A stretch of DNA of 32,382 bases. It comes from an uncultured Bacteroidota bacterium (lineage in GTDB: Bacteria; Bacteroidota; Bacteroidia; Chitinophagales; Chitinophagaceae). Below, one piece after another: positions 1-6,713 of the stretch. Under the pieces are notes generated by a model that saw only the letters and a list, made by a program, of their open reading frames with translations, made no database searches and had not been told where the DNA came from. The DNA lies in contig CAIZMD010000693.1 in assembly GCA_903933995.1 (NCBI GenBank), positions 1 to 32,382 of the forward strand, in the 5' to 3' direction. The position numbers and the translations under genes were made by a program. The first letter of the stretch is position 1. Every line of letters starts with the position of its first letter.

Positions 1-176
1 ATAAAAGCTGCCGCTTTTTCAATAGCGGGACTAAAGGTTCTGCGACCCTGCATCTCATCAGAAGCAAGGGTGCGTTCAATACGTTCTACTTCTTTGGCAT
101 TGATAATTTCATCAATATTCTGCGCCTGTAAATAAGACACAGCAAATAGGCAAATAGCCAAACTAATTTTTTTCAT
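1..176 (-). CDS. M28-family peptidase, N-terminal fragment
   Basis: This is the first 58 or so residues of a secreted protein whose remainder lies beyond the left edge. It starts with ATG at 174-176 and a short signal peptide (MKKISLAICLFAVSYLQAQ). The mature start runs through NIDEIINAKEVERIERTLAS and then SDEMQGRRTFSPAIEKAAAF. The LASDEMQGR pattern is typical of the N-terminal region of Bacteroidota M28 (zinc aminopeptidase-like) peptidases, where it precedes the PA-like insert and the metal site. The metal ligands are not in the window, so activity cannot be judged. It lies downstream of the LytTR regulator on the same strand, but a terminator-like hairpin at 205-235 separates the two. The family call rests on a short stretch. 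Confidence 0.62.
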   Translation of the reverse strand, partial: MKKISLAICLFAVSYLQAQNIDEIINAKEVERIERTLASDEMQGRRTFSPAIEKAAAF

Positions 177-203
177 AGCAATTTTTTCAGTGTTCAATAT
201 AAA

Positions 204-235
204 ACAAAAAAATAGGCGCAACTAAATCACGCCTA
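204..235 (-). terminator. Probable intrinsic terminator after the LytTR regulator
   Basis: On the minus strand, TAGGCG (235-230) pairs with CGCCTA (218-213) around an 11-nt loop and is followed directly by a run of T (212-205). It sits 62 nt downstream of the response regulator stop and would end that two-gene transcript before the peptidase gene. The stem is only 6 bp, so efficiency is uncertain. Confidence 0.5.
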
Positions 236-272
236 CCTAATATTTCTAAATGTCTAAACAGTTCCTTCCATT

Positions 273-293
273 CTTCACTCTTCACTCTTCACT
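273..293. repeat. Three tandem copies of a 7-bp repeat
   Basis: The heptamer CTTCACT is repeated three times without interruption at 273-279, 280-286 and 287-293, just beyond the stop codon of the response regulator. Read on the minus strand it is AGTGAAG. It lies in noncoding DNA between that stop and the terminator. No function is evident. Confidence 0.8.
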
Positions 294-296
294 TAA

Positions 297-1028
297 TTAC
301 AGGCTCATCATTTCTTTAAATTTCACTGTCTGCCTCCTGCTCACTTCAATTTTCTCACCACCTTTTAGATCTACTAACAAACCACCATTAAAATAGGGTT
401 CAATTTTTTCAATCCAACGAAGGTTAATGATATGCTTTCTATTAGCACGGAAGAACATGCGTTCATCCAGTCTTTCTTCTAGCGCATTGAGTGATTTTAA
501 GATCAATGGTTTATTGGTACCAAAGAATACTTTGGCATAATTACCCACGCTTTCAAACAAACGAATCTCTCCTAGTTTTACAAACCAGCAACGCTCACCG
601 TCTTTTACAAATACTTGGTCAAACTCTGTTAAAGGACCACGATTCAAACCATTGAGACCAGCGTTTTCCTTGCTGATTTCCAAATGTAATTTTTGGATAG
701 CATCGGCCAAGCGCTTGGGTTCTACGGGTTTCAACAAATAGTCCAAAGCATTTACTTCAAAGGCTTTGATGGCGTATTCGTCATAAGCTGTAGTGAAAAT
801 GACACGGGGTGCTTTTTCCACTTCGGCCAACAAATCAAAACCGGTTTTACCAGGCATTTGAATGTCTAGAAAAATCAAATCCGGATTTAGGGTTTCAATT
901 TTTTCAATGCCGTCATCCACATTGGCGGCTTCTTCAATGACTTCAATGTCTGAGTGGTCTTGCAAGAGTTTTTTAAGCTCATTGCGGGCCAATCTTTCGT
1001 CGTCAATAATGATTGCTCTAATTGCCAT
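297..1028 (-). CDS. LytR/AlgR-type response regulator (REC + LytTR)
   Basis: This is a 243-residue transcription regulator of a two-component system. Residues 1-120 form a receiver domain: acidic pair D9-D10, phospho-acceptor D55 in FLDIQMPG, T79/T80 and conserved K100 in YLLKP. Residues about 137-243 form a LytTR DNA-binding domain, with the typical VGNYAKVFF, LEERL, FFRANRKHIIN and SRRQ stretches. The length is normal for the family. It lies 17 nt downstream of a LytS-like histidine kinase on the same strand, so the two are very likely cognate and co-transcribed. Target genes cannot be deduced from the window. The family assignment is secure. Confidence 0.95.
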   Translation of the reverse strand: MAIRAIIIDDERLARNELKKLLQDHSDIEVIEEAANVDDGIEKIETLNPDLIFLDIQMPGKTGFDLLAEVEKAPRVIFTTAYDEYAIKAFEVNALDYLLKPVEPKRLADAIQKLHLEISKENAGLNGLNRGPLTEFDQVFVKDGERCWFVKLGEIRLFESVGNYAKVFFGTNKPLILKSLNALEERLDERMFFRANRKHIINLRWIEKIEPYFNGGLLVDLKGGEKIEVSRRQTVKFKEMMSL

Positions 1029-1045
1029 AATGCTATAATCAAGGT

Positions 1046-2104
1046 TTAATAATGCAAATCTTTTACGGGCATTTTTACTATTGCTTCTACCATGCCACCA
1101 GCCGTATCCCGAATATCAAAACTAGCTTTTCCGCCAAATAATAATTTTAGTCTATTACGGGTACTATTTATTCCAAAACCATCGGCGGCAGCCTCTAAAT
1201 TGCCATTTAAGTGACCAGAATTCTGCACAATTAGTTCATGGTGGTTGTCTTTGAAATCAGAAATCACGCGCACTACCCCACCTTCTTTTTGTTGGCTTAT
1301 TCCGTGCTTGATGGCGTTCTCTACCAAGGTCTGCAACATCATAGGAGGCACGGGCTGACCCATGGTATCTTCATCAATATCGTACTCAATACGCAAACGG
1401 TCTTCAAAACGAATATGTTCCAAAGCCAAATAATCTTTGACAATCCCCAACTCTTTTTCAAAAGGAGCCAGCTCTAATTTCTCCGCCTGCATGCTGCTGC
1501 GCAAAATATTACTTAACTCTGTAATAGCTGTTCTAGCTCTGTCAGGGTTCTCGTCTACTAGGGCACGAATGCTATTAAGGGCATTAAAAATAAAATGAGG
1601 ATTAATATGACTCTTGATGGTCTTGAGTTCCAGCTCTTTGACCAAGGTTTCTAGTCTTACTTGTTGGATCTCATTTTTTCTACCCGCTTCAATATAATGC
1701 CAAACAAAATAGATAGAAGTCCAAACAAAAATCAAGGGAGAATCAAAAATCAGGTTACCCAGAAAACGCTTTTCAAAAGAGATTTTCTTAACAGGGTCAT
1801 AGAGTTTGAACCATTCTACCAAGGCAGAATTGGCCATATTATAGAGTACGCAAATGGTCAGGATTAATAAGGCCAACTGAAACCAGCGCTGTTTCTGTGT
1901 TGGAGGGCGCATGTTAAAGCGAATGATCAAGAGCCTAAGCAAATGGGTAAAGAACATGCCGGCAAAAACGCCAATGGCCAACCTAGAATAGAAGATATTG
2001 GTGTATTTCTGCTCAAAAACAAAGGCAAAAAACACCATGGCTAGGCTGTAAAACAACCAACCGCCTAACTGGCACCACCAATATGCAGATATTTTCCATC
2101 TCAT
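1046..2104 (-). CDS. LytS/YehU-like sensor histidine kinase
   Basis: This is a membrane histidine kinase of the His_kinase (PF06580) type, about 352 residues from the chosen start. Hydrophobic segments fill roughly the first 140 residues (four likely membrane helices). A short linker follows, then the phospho-acceptor region SHINPHFIFNALNSIRA (His about 170), the N box LVENAIKHG and the G-box region GFGINSTRNRLKLLFGG. The reading frame extends upstream to 2164, but I prefer the ATG at 2104 (MRWKISAYWW). It is preceded by AGGA and by a TATCTTTG promoter element, and the longer version would add 20 residues that do not look like part of the membrane domain. It probably phosphorylates the LytTR regulator encoded next to it. 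The signal sensed is unknown. Confidence 0.92.
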   Translation of the reverse strand: MRWKISAYWWCQLGGWLFYSLAMVFFAFVFEQKYTNIFYSRLAIGVFAGMFFTHLLRLLIIRFNMRPPTQKQRWFQLALLILTICVLYNMANSALVEWFKLYDPVKKISFEKRFLGNLIFDSPLIFVWTSIYFVWHYIEAGRKNEIQQVRLETLVKELELKTIKSHINPHFIFNALNSIRALVDENPDRARTAITELSNILRSSMQAEKLELAPFEKELGIVKDYLALEHIRFEDRLRIEYDIDEDTMGQPVPPMMLQTLVENAIKHGISQQKEGGVVRVISDFKDNHHELIVQNSGHLNGNLEAAADGFGINSTRNRLKLLFGGKASFDIRDTAGGMVEAIVKMPVKDLHY

Positions 2105-2111
2105 GTTCCTG

Positions 2112-2119
2112 CAAAGATA
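2112..2119 (-). promoter_or_regulatory. Candidate -7 promoter element for the histidine kinase operon
   Basis: TATCTTTG on the minus strand matches the Bacteroidota consensus TAnnTTTG exactly. It ends 7 nt before the ATG at 2104, implying a very short or absent leader. No clear -33 TTG lies at the expected spacing, so this remains a candidate. Confidence 0.4.
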
Positions 2120-2292
2120 CCCCCTAAACCAAGCCCAGCTGCTCCATTTTGGGATTAAAGGCAAAATCGGTATCTGTTTGGCAGAAATTCCCCTTACCCG
2201 CGGCGAACTATCTGTTTCAAAGGGTGTTGTACTATTTTAATGGCAGCGTTTGCAAGCCGTAAATGCTTATTTTTACATCTAAATAAAGTCAC

Positions 2293-4227
2293 ATGGATAT
2301 AAAGGCCGGTCCACTTCTACAGCAAATTGACTGCCCCGACGACCTTAAAAAGCTCAGCAGGGAACAATTGCATCAAGTAAGCGACGAGCTGCGTCAGTAC
2401 ATCATTGACGTAGTGAGTGTTCACGGAGGTCATTTTGCAGCCAGTTTGGGTGTGGTAGAATTAAGCGTGGCCCTTCATTATGTGTACAATACCCCTTATG
2501 ACCAATTGGTTTGGGACGTAGGTCACCAGGCTTATGGACACAAGATCCTCACTGGCAGAAGGGACAATTTTGCCACAAACCGCAAATACAATGGTCTTAG
2601 CGGTTTCCCCAAAAGAAGCGAAAGTAAGTATGATACTTTTGGTGTAGGCCACTCTTCCACCAGCATTTCTGCCGCCTTGGGTATGTCCATGGCAGCCAAA
2701 TACAAAGGAGAAGACAGAAAGTCTATAGCGGTGATTGGAGACGGATCCATGACAGCGGGTATGGCTTTTGAAGCTATGAACCATGCGGGCGTGGCCGATA
2801 GTGACGTCTTGATTATCCTCAATGACAACTGTATGAGCATTGACCCCAATGTGGGAGCGCTTAAAGGTTATTTAACGGATATTACCACTTCACCTACTTA
2901 TAACAAAATGCGCGATGAGGTTTGGAACCTAATGGGCAAACTACCCGTGGGCAAAACCTTTAGCCGTGAAATGGCCAGCAAATTAGAAGCCAATATCAAA
3001 GGTGTAGTGTCTAAAAGCAGCAACCTGTTTGAAGCTTTGAACCTGCGTTATTTTGGACCCATTGATGGGCATAATATTACCAAGTTAGTAGATACACTAA
3101 AGGACCTGAAAAATATTCCCGGACCCAAACTATTGCATATTGTTACCGTAAAAGGAAAGGGATATGCACTAGCCGAGAAAGATCAAACCAAGTGGCATGC
3201 CCCAGGTTTGTTTGATAAGGTAACGGGAGAGATTGTAAAGAAACCAATTACTGCGCCACAACCACCCAAGTACCAAGACGTATTTGGACATACCTTATTA
3301 GAATTGGCAGAAATGAATGATGCCATCATGGGGGTTACACCTGCTATGCCTAGTGGCTGTTCCATGAAATTCATGATGGAAAAAATGCCACATCGTGCTT
3401 TTGACGTGGGCATTTGTGAGCAACACGCGGTTACTTTAAGTGCTGGCTTGGCTACACAAGGTATGCGTGTGTTCTGCAATATTTATTCTTCTTTTATGCA
3501 GCGCGCTTTTGACCAAGTGGTGCACGATGTAGCTATTCAAAAACTACCCGTAACCCTTTGTTTAGACCGTGCAGGATTAGTAGGAGAAGACGGACCCACC
3601 CACCATGGTTGTTATGATATTCCTTATATGCGTTGTATACCCAATATGGTGATCAGCGCACCCATGAATGAGCAGGAATTGCGCAACCTCATGTTCACGT
3701 CTCAATTGCAGGAAAACCAATACCCCTTTGTGATTCGTTATCCAAGAGGTGAAGGCGTGATGGTTGATTGGAAAACACCATTCCAAGCATTGACTATTGG
3801 TAAGGGACGCAAACTCAAAGACGGAGAAGGCGTTGCTATTTTGAGTTTTGGACACCCAGGTAATTTTGCCCAAGCAGCTATTCGTGAACTCAGAACCGAA
3901 GGCATTAATCCAGCACATTATGACTTACGTTTTGTAAAACCTATTGACGAGAATTTACTACACGAAGCCTTTAGCAAATACAGCAAAATTGTGACCGTTG
4001 AAGACGGAACTGTAGTTGGTGGATTTGGCTCTGCCGTATTGGAGTTTATGAACAAATATGGCTATAAAGCCGATGTAACTATTTTGGGTATTCCAGACCG
4101 TTTGGTAGAACACGGAAGCCCCAAAGAATTGTATCGCGAATGCGCTTATGATGCGCAAGGGATTGCTGCAGCTGTAAGAGAACTAATGAAAGAAAGCATC
4201 ACCGTTAGTACCACTATTGCGGGATAA
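2293..4227 (+). CDS. dxs: 1-deoxy-D-xylulose-5-phosphate synthase
   Basis: This cytoplasmic thiamine-diphosphate enzyme condenses pyruvate and glyceraldehyde 3-phosphate to DXP, the first step of the MEP isoprenoid pathway and a precursor step for thiamine and pyridoxal. At 644 residues it is slightly longer than the E. coli enzyme (620). Visible hallmarks are HGGHFAASLG near residue 44 (active-site His region), WDVGHQAYGHKILTGR near 74, and the ThDP motif GDGSMTAG at 149 ending in NDN near 177. The transketolase-type pyrimidine domain carries CEQHAVTLSAG and the signature DRAGLVGEDGPTHHG, and a C-terminal transketolase domain follows. It is transcribed alone, divergently from the histidine kinase gene across a gap of about 190 bp, and ends at a strong hairpin. 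Conserved throughout, with no sign of decay. Confidence 0.98.
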   Translation: MDIKAGPLLQQIDCPDDLKKLSREQLHQVSDELRQYIIDVVSVHGGHFAASLGVVELSVALHYVYNTPYDQLVWDVGHQAYGHKILTGRRDNFATNRKYNGLSGFPKRSESKYDTFGVGHSSTSISAALGMSMAAKYKGEDRKSIAVIGDGSMTAGMAFEAMNHAGVADSDVLIILNDNCMSIDPNVGALKGYLTDITTSPTYNKMRDEVWNLMGKLPVGKTFSREMASKLEANIKGVVSKSSNLFEALNLRYFGPIDGHNITKLVDTLKDLKNIPGPKLLHIVTVKGKGYALAEKDQTKWHAPGLFDKVTGEIVKKPITAPQPPKYQDVFGHTLLELAEMNDAIMGVTPAMPSGCSMKFMMEKMPHRAFDVGICEQHAVTLSAGLATQGMRVFCNIYSSFMQRAFDQVVHDVAIQKLPVTLCLDRAGLVGEDGPTHHGCYDIPYMRCIPNMVISAPMNEQELRNLMFTSQLQENQYPFVIRYPRGEGVMVDWKTPFQALTIGKGRKLKDGEGVAILSFGHPGNFAQAAIRELRTEGINPAHYDLRFVKPIDENLLHEAFSKYSKIVTVEDGTVVGGFGSAVLEFMNKYGYKADVTILGIPDRLVEHGSPKELYRECAYDAQGIAAAVRELMKESITVSTTIAG

Positions 4228-4244
4228 GCTTAAGAACATAGTAA

Positions 4245-4277
4245 TAAAAAAGCACCAAGAGGTTTGGTGCTTTTTTT
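4245..4277. terminator. Bidirectional intrinsic terminator between dxs and scpA
   Basis: GCACCAA (4252-4258) pairs perfectly with TTGGTGC (4264-4270) around a 5-nt loop. The stem is flanked by a run of six A on the left and seven T on the right, so it reads as a terminator in both directions. It serves the convergent dxs (plus) and scpA (minus) genes. Confidence 0.88.
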
Positions 4278-4298
4278 ATGTCTTGATGGAACTGCCTA

Positions 4299-5111
4299 TT
4301 AGTCCTCAAATCTACTAGCGCTGATTTCCTCTTCGGTTAAACCAGCATCGGCCAAGTCTGCTTCCCTGTTATCATTCCACTCCACTATAAAATTGTTTCT
4401 ACCCTCACCCACCATCATTTTCATGAATTTTTGTTGGGTCAATTCTAAGATGGATAGGAATAAGAAAATGGCGTGGATTTTGTCTTCGCAATCTTCAAAT
4501 ACTTTTTCAAATGCAACCGTTTTTTCCTTTTGTACAAAAGTGAGCATATAGTCACGGCTACCTTCCATGGTATGGTTGTAGCGCACCACCGTATGTACTG
4601 GTTTATTCTGTCTTTCTTGCACGCGAAGCATCACTTTCTCAAAAGCCTTCATCAGCTTAAAGAGCGTGATGTTCTGAATCTCGGTTCCTTCAGAAGCTTC
4701 TTCTCCAATCTCGGCAATTTCACGGTGAAGGTTACCCCGTTTTACCATGAGCATACGCACGGCTTCCATATCTGCCATTTGAGTAGCTGCTTCTTTAAAG
4801 CGCTTGTATTCCAGAATCTTATCTATCAATTCTTGCCTAGGGTCAATTTCATTACCGGTGGAATCTATTTCTTTTCTAGGCAACAAAAGTCTGGCCTTGA
4901 TGCGCATTAGTGTAGACACAAATAGAATGAACTCACTACTCAATTCAATATTGAGCTTTTCACCCTGGTGAATAAAGTCCAAGAAATCATTGATGATCTT
5001 GGTAATGGGAATATTATAAATATCCAACTCGTCCCTTTCAATAAAGAAGAGCAGAAGGTCAAAAGGACCTTCAAACTGGTCCAGTTTGATCTGATAATTC
5101 GCGGTAGCCAA
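4299..5111 (-). CDS. scpA: Segregation and condensation protein A
   Basis: ScpA is the kleisin subunit that bridges SMC heads and, with ScpB, forms the bacterial condensin for chromosome compaction and segregation. The N-terminal kleisin segment is characteristic: YQIKLDQFEGPFDLLLFFIE followed by RDELDIYNIPITKIINDFL. The middle is charged and linker-like, and the C-terminal part (about 190-250) fits the winged-helix domain that binds the SMC cap. The length (270) is normal. The start appears to be TTG at 5109-5111 (M-A-T-A-N-Y-Q); no in-frame ATG lies between it and the hairpin at 5137-5168. Neither scpB nor smc is in the window. It is convergent with dxs and lies downstream of mscL, separated from it by a terminator. 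Confidence 0.95.
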   Translation of the reverse strand: MATANYQIKLDQFEGPFDLLLFFIERDELDIYNIPITKIINDFLDFIHQGEKLNIELSSEFILFVSTLMRIKARLLLPRKEIDSTGNEIDPRQELIDKILEYKRFKEAATQMADMEAVRMLMVKRGNLHREIAEIGEEASEGTEIQNITLFKLMKAFEKVMLRVQERQNKPVHTVVRYNHTMEGSRDYMLTFVQKEKTVAFEKVFEDCEDKIHAIFLFLSILELTQQKFMKMMVGEGRNNFIVEWNDNREADLADAGLTEEEISASRFED

Positions 5112-5136
5112 AGGAAAATGTTTAGATGCAAAGAAA

Positions 5137-5168
5137 CTAAAACAGCTGCAAAACAGCAGCTGTTTTAG
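5137..5168 (-). terminator. Intrinsic terminator after mscL
   Basis: A 13-bp perfect inverted repeat, 5137-5149 with 5156-5168 (core AAAACAGCTGC / GCAGCTGTTTT), has a 6-nt loop. On the minus strand it ends in a T-rich stretch (TTTTAGTTTCTTT). It lies 25 nt beyond the mscL stop and immediately upstream of scpA, so scpA must have its own promoter in or just after the hairpin. Confidence 0.8.
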
Positions 5169-5193
5169 GAATAGTTATCCACCAAATAGGGGC

Positions 5194-5628
5194 TTATTTT
5201 TTTAAAGCGTCCCTAATCTCAATCAATAATTGGTCTGTGCTGGAAGGTGCAGGAGGAGCCGCTGGTGCTTCTTCTTCCTTCTTCTTCAGTTTGTTAATGG
5301 CTTTGATAACCAAGAATACGGCAAAAGCCACAATGATAAAATCAATCAGGTTGGTTAGAAAGCTGCCGTATTTCACTGACACTTCTGCAATAGCTTTTTC
5401 AACTACTTTTCCAGCAGCGTCTTTTACTTCTGGGGTGGCGTCTTTGAGTATCAACTTCTTATCATTAAAGTCAACACCACCAGTCAACATCCCTACTACG
5501 GGCATGACCATACCATCTACAAAACTGCTGACAATTTTGCCAAAGCTGGCACCCATTACAAAGGCTACTGCTGTATCTACCAAGTTTCCCCTAACGGCAA
5601 ACTCTTTGAATTCCTTGATCATACCCAT
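5194..5628 (-). CDS. mscL: Large-conductance mechanosensitive channel
   Basis: MscL is an inner-membrane homopentameric channel that opens under membrane tension to release solutes during hypo-osmotic shock. The protein (144 residues from ATG 5628) shows the conserved N-terminal amphipathic helix and TM1: MIKEFKEFAVRGNLVDTAVA, then FVMGASFGKIVSSFVDGMVMP. A periplasmic loop follows, then TM2 (FLTNLIDFIIVAFAVFLVIKAIN) and a charged C-terminal helical bundle (KLKKKEEEAPAAP). The frame is open to 5688, but the extra upstream residues do not resemble MscL. The real start is the Met at 5628 or the one two codons later. The E. coli protein has 136 residues. It is transcribed alone, divergently from the EamA permease. 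Confidence 0.97.
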   Translation of the reverse strand: MGMIKEFKEFAVRGNLVDTAVAFVMGASFGKIVSSFVDGMVMPVVGMLTGGVDFNDKKLILKDATPEVKDAAGKVVEKAIAEVSVKYGSFLTNLIDFIIVAFAVFLVIKAINKLKKKEEEAPAAPPAPSSTDQLLIEIRDALKK

Positions 5629-5718
5629 AAAAACAATTTTTTGGTTTTGCTGAAAGTAAAAAAAATATCCACAAGAACCATATTCCACCCTTTTTTCGGA
5701 GCTTTTTTTCTCCCCAAC

Positions 5719-5748
5719 TTGGGTTTAAAGCTAAAAACCCCAACTTTG
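5719..5748 (+). promoter_or_regulatory. Candidate promoter for the EamA transporter
   Basis: TTG at 5719-5721 and CAACTTTG at 5741-5748 are 19 nt apart, close to the Bacteroidota pattern TTG/TAnnTTTG with one mismatch. The chosen ATG at 5755 follows 6 nt later. It supports starting the permease at 5755 rather than at the upstream Met at 5641. Confidence 0.4.
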
Positions 5749-5754
5749 CCACCC

Positions 5755-6627
5755 ATGCAAACCAAGGACAAACTGATTAACTGGGGCATATTTGCAGCAC
5801 TTTCCCTGATCTGGGGCAGCAGTTTTATGCTCATGAAATACGGGATGCATACTTTGAGTCCCTACCAAGTGGCCACCATCCGCATCTTAAGTGCGGGTTT
5901 AGTAATGACGCCTTTTGCCCTGGAAGCATTTAGAAAAATTCCCAAAGAGAAATTCTTATTGGTGATTCTTTCCGGTTTGATTGGCAGCTTTTTTCCTGCT
6001 TATTTGTTTTGCATTGCGGAACTAGAAATTGATTCTTCCTTGGCAGGAATCCTCAATGCCCTAACACCCTTATTCACCATTATTGTAGGCGTATCTTTTT
6101 TTCAATTGCAAGCCAGCCGTCTAAAAATCATTGGGGTCTTGGTGGGTTTTGTGGGTCTCTGTTTATTGTTTGCCGCTCAAAAGAAAGTAAGCTTTGAAAA
6201 TATCTCTTATGCCTCACTAGTTCTTTTAGCCACACTACTCTATGGCATCAATATCAATATGGTGGGTCGTCATTTAAAAGAGGCTGGCTCTTTAAATATC
6301 GCCAGCATGGCATTTGTATTCCTGATTATTCCTTGTTTAGTTATCCTATATTTTACCGGCTATTTTAACTTAGACCTTAGCTCTAAAGACGTATTGCTTT
6401 CAACTGGTGCATCCATGTTATTAGGACTCATGGGTACGGCCGTAGCCACCGTGATTTATTATATGTTGGCCAAAAGAGCGGGTAGTTTATTTGCTTCTAC
6501 TGTTACTTATGGGATTCCCTTTGTTGCGGTGTTCTGGGGATTGTTAGGAGGAGAAGAAATCAACCTCATTCAATGCGGATGCATGTGTATTATTTTATTG
6601 GGGGTTTGGTTGTCTAATAAAAAATAA
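5755..6627 (+). CDS. EamA/DMT-family permease
   Basis: This inner-membrane protein of the drug/metabolite transporter superfamily has about 290 residues and an expected ten helices arranged as two EamA repeats. The first repeat opens with LINWGIFAALSLIWGSSFML and contains KYGMHTLSPYQVATIRILSA. The second runs from about residue 150 (SYASLVLLATLLYGININMV) to the end (CMCIILLGVWLSNKK). The substrate is unknown, since the family exports amino acids, metabolites or drugs. I chose the ATG at 5755 because the preceding 38 residues of open frame are basic and hydrophobic in a non-family way and overlap the start of mscL and a promoter-like element. It is a single gene facing the end of the polysaccharide operon. 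Confidence 0.9.
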   Translation: MQTKDKLINWGIFAALSLIWGSSFMLMKYGMHTLSPYQVATIRILSAGLVMTPFALEAFRKIPKEKFLLVILSGLIGSFFPAYLFCIAELEIDSSLAGILNALTPLFTIIVGVSFFQLQASRLKIIGVLVGFVGLCLLFAAQKKVSFENISYASLVLLATLLYGININMVGRHLKEAGSLNIASMAFVFLIIPCLVILYFTGYFNLDLSSKDVLLSTGASMLLGLMGTAVATVIYYMLAKRAGSLFASTVTYGIPFVAVFWGLLGGEEINLIQCGCMCIILLGVWLSNKK

Positions 6628-6651
6628 AAGGAGGTGATAGAAATCACCTCC
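6617..6651 (-). terminator. Terminator at the end of the polysaccharide operon
   Basis: GGAGGTGAT (6630-6638) pairs perfectly with ATCACCTCC (6643-6651) across a 4-nt loop. On the minus strand the stem is followed by TTTTATTTTTTATT, a good intrinsic terminator for the GH2 gene that ends at 6714. On the plus strand no T-run follows, so it should act mainly in one direction. The stem sequence coincides with the Shine-Dalgarno/anti-Shine-Dalgarno pair. Confidence 0.82.
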
Positions 6652-6713
6652 GAATTAAACGATTGCGAATCTGTTAAAATCGCTTGCTTGCCGAAAAGCA
6701 TTTAAAAAAGGTT

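Noticed and set aside
1238-1477. Plus-strand open frame of 79 codons inside the histidine kinase gene
   Set aside because: It is antisense to a well-conserved kinase domain, has no family-like features and no start context of its own.
2461-4158. Several minus-strand open frames of 66-113 codons within dxs
   Set aside because: They are shadows of a highly conserved enzyme gene; the translations are low-complexity or unstructured and match nothing.
4473-4910. Plus-strand open frame of 145 codons opposite scpA
   Set aside because: The translation is rich in His, Phe and Cys as expected from reversed codons, and the ScpA frame explains the DNA fully.
5237-5653. Plus-strand open frame of 138 codons opposite mscL
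   Set aside because: It is the Ser/Thr-rich complement of the mscL coding sequence, with no independent support.
6658-6665. Another AAACGATT, on the plus strand beside the operon terminator
   Set aside because: Wrong strand and not in front of a gene; one or two chance copies are expected in a window of this composition.
6652-6713. Small inverted repeats (GATT/AATC, GCGA/TCGC) left of the operon end, considered as an attachment site or mobile-element relic
   Set aside because: Stems of only 4-5 bp, no direct-repeat partner at the right border near frr, and no integrase or transposase.
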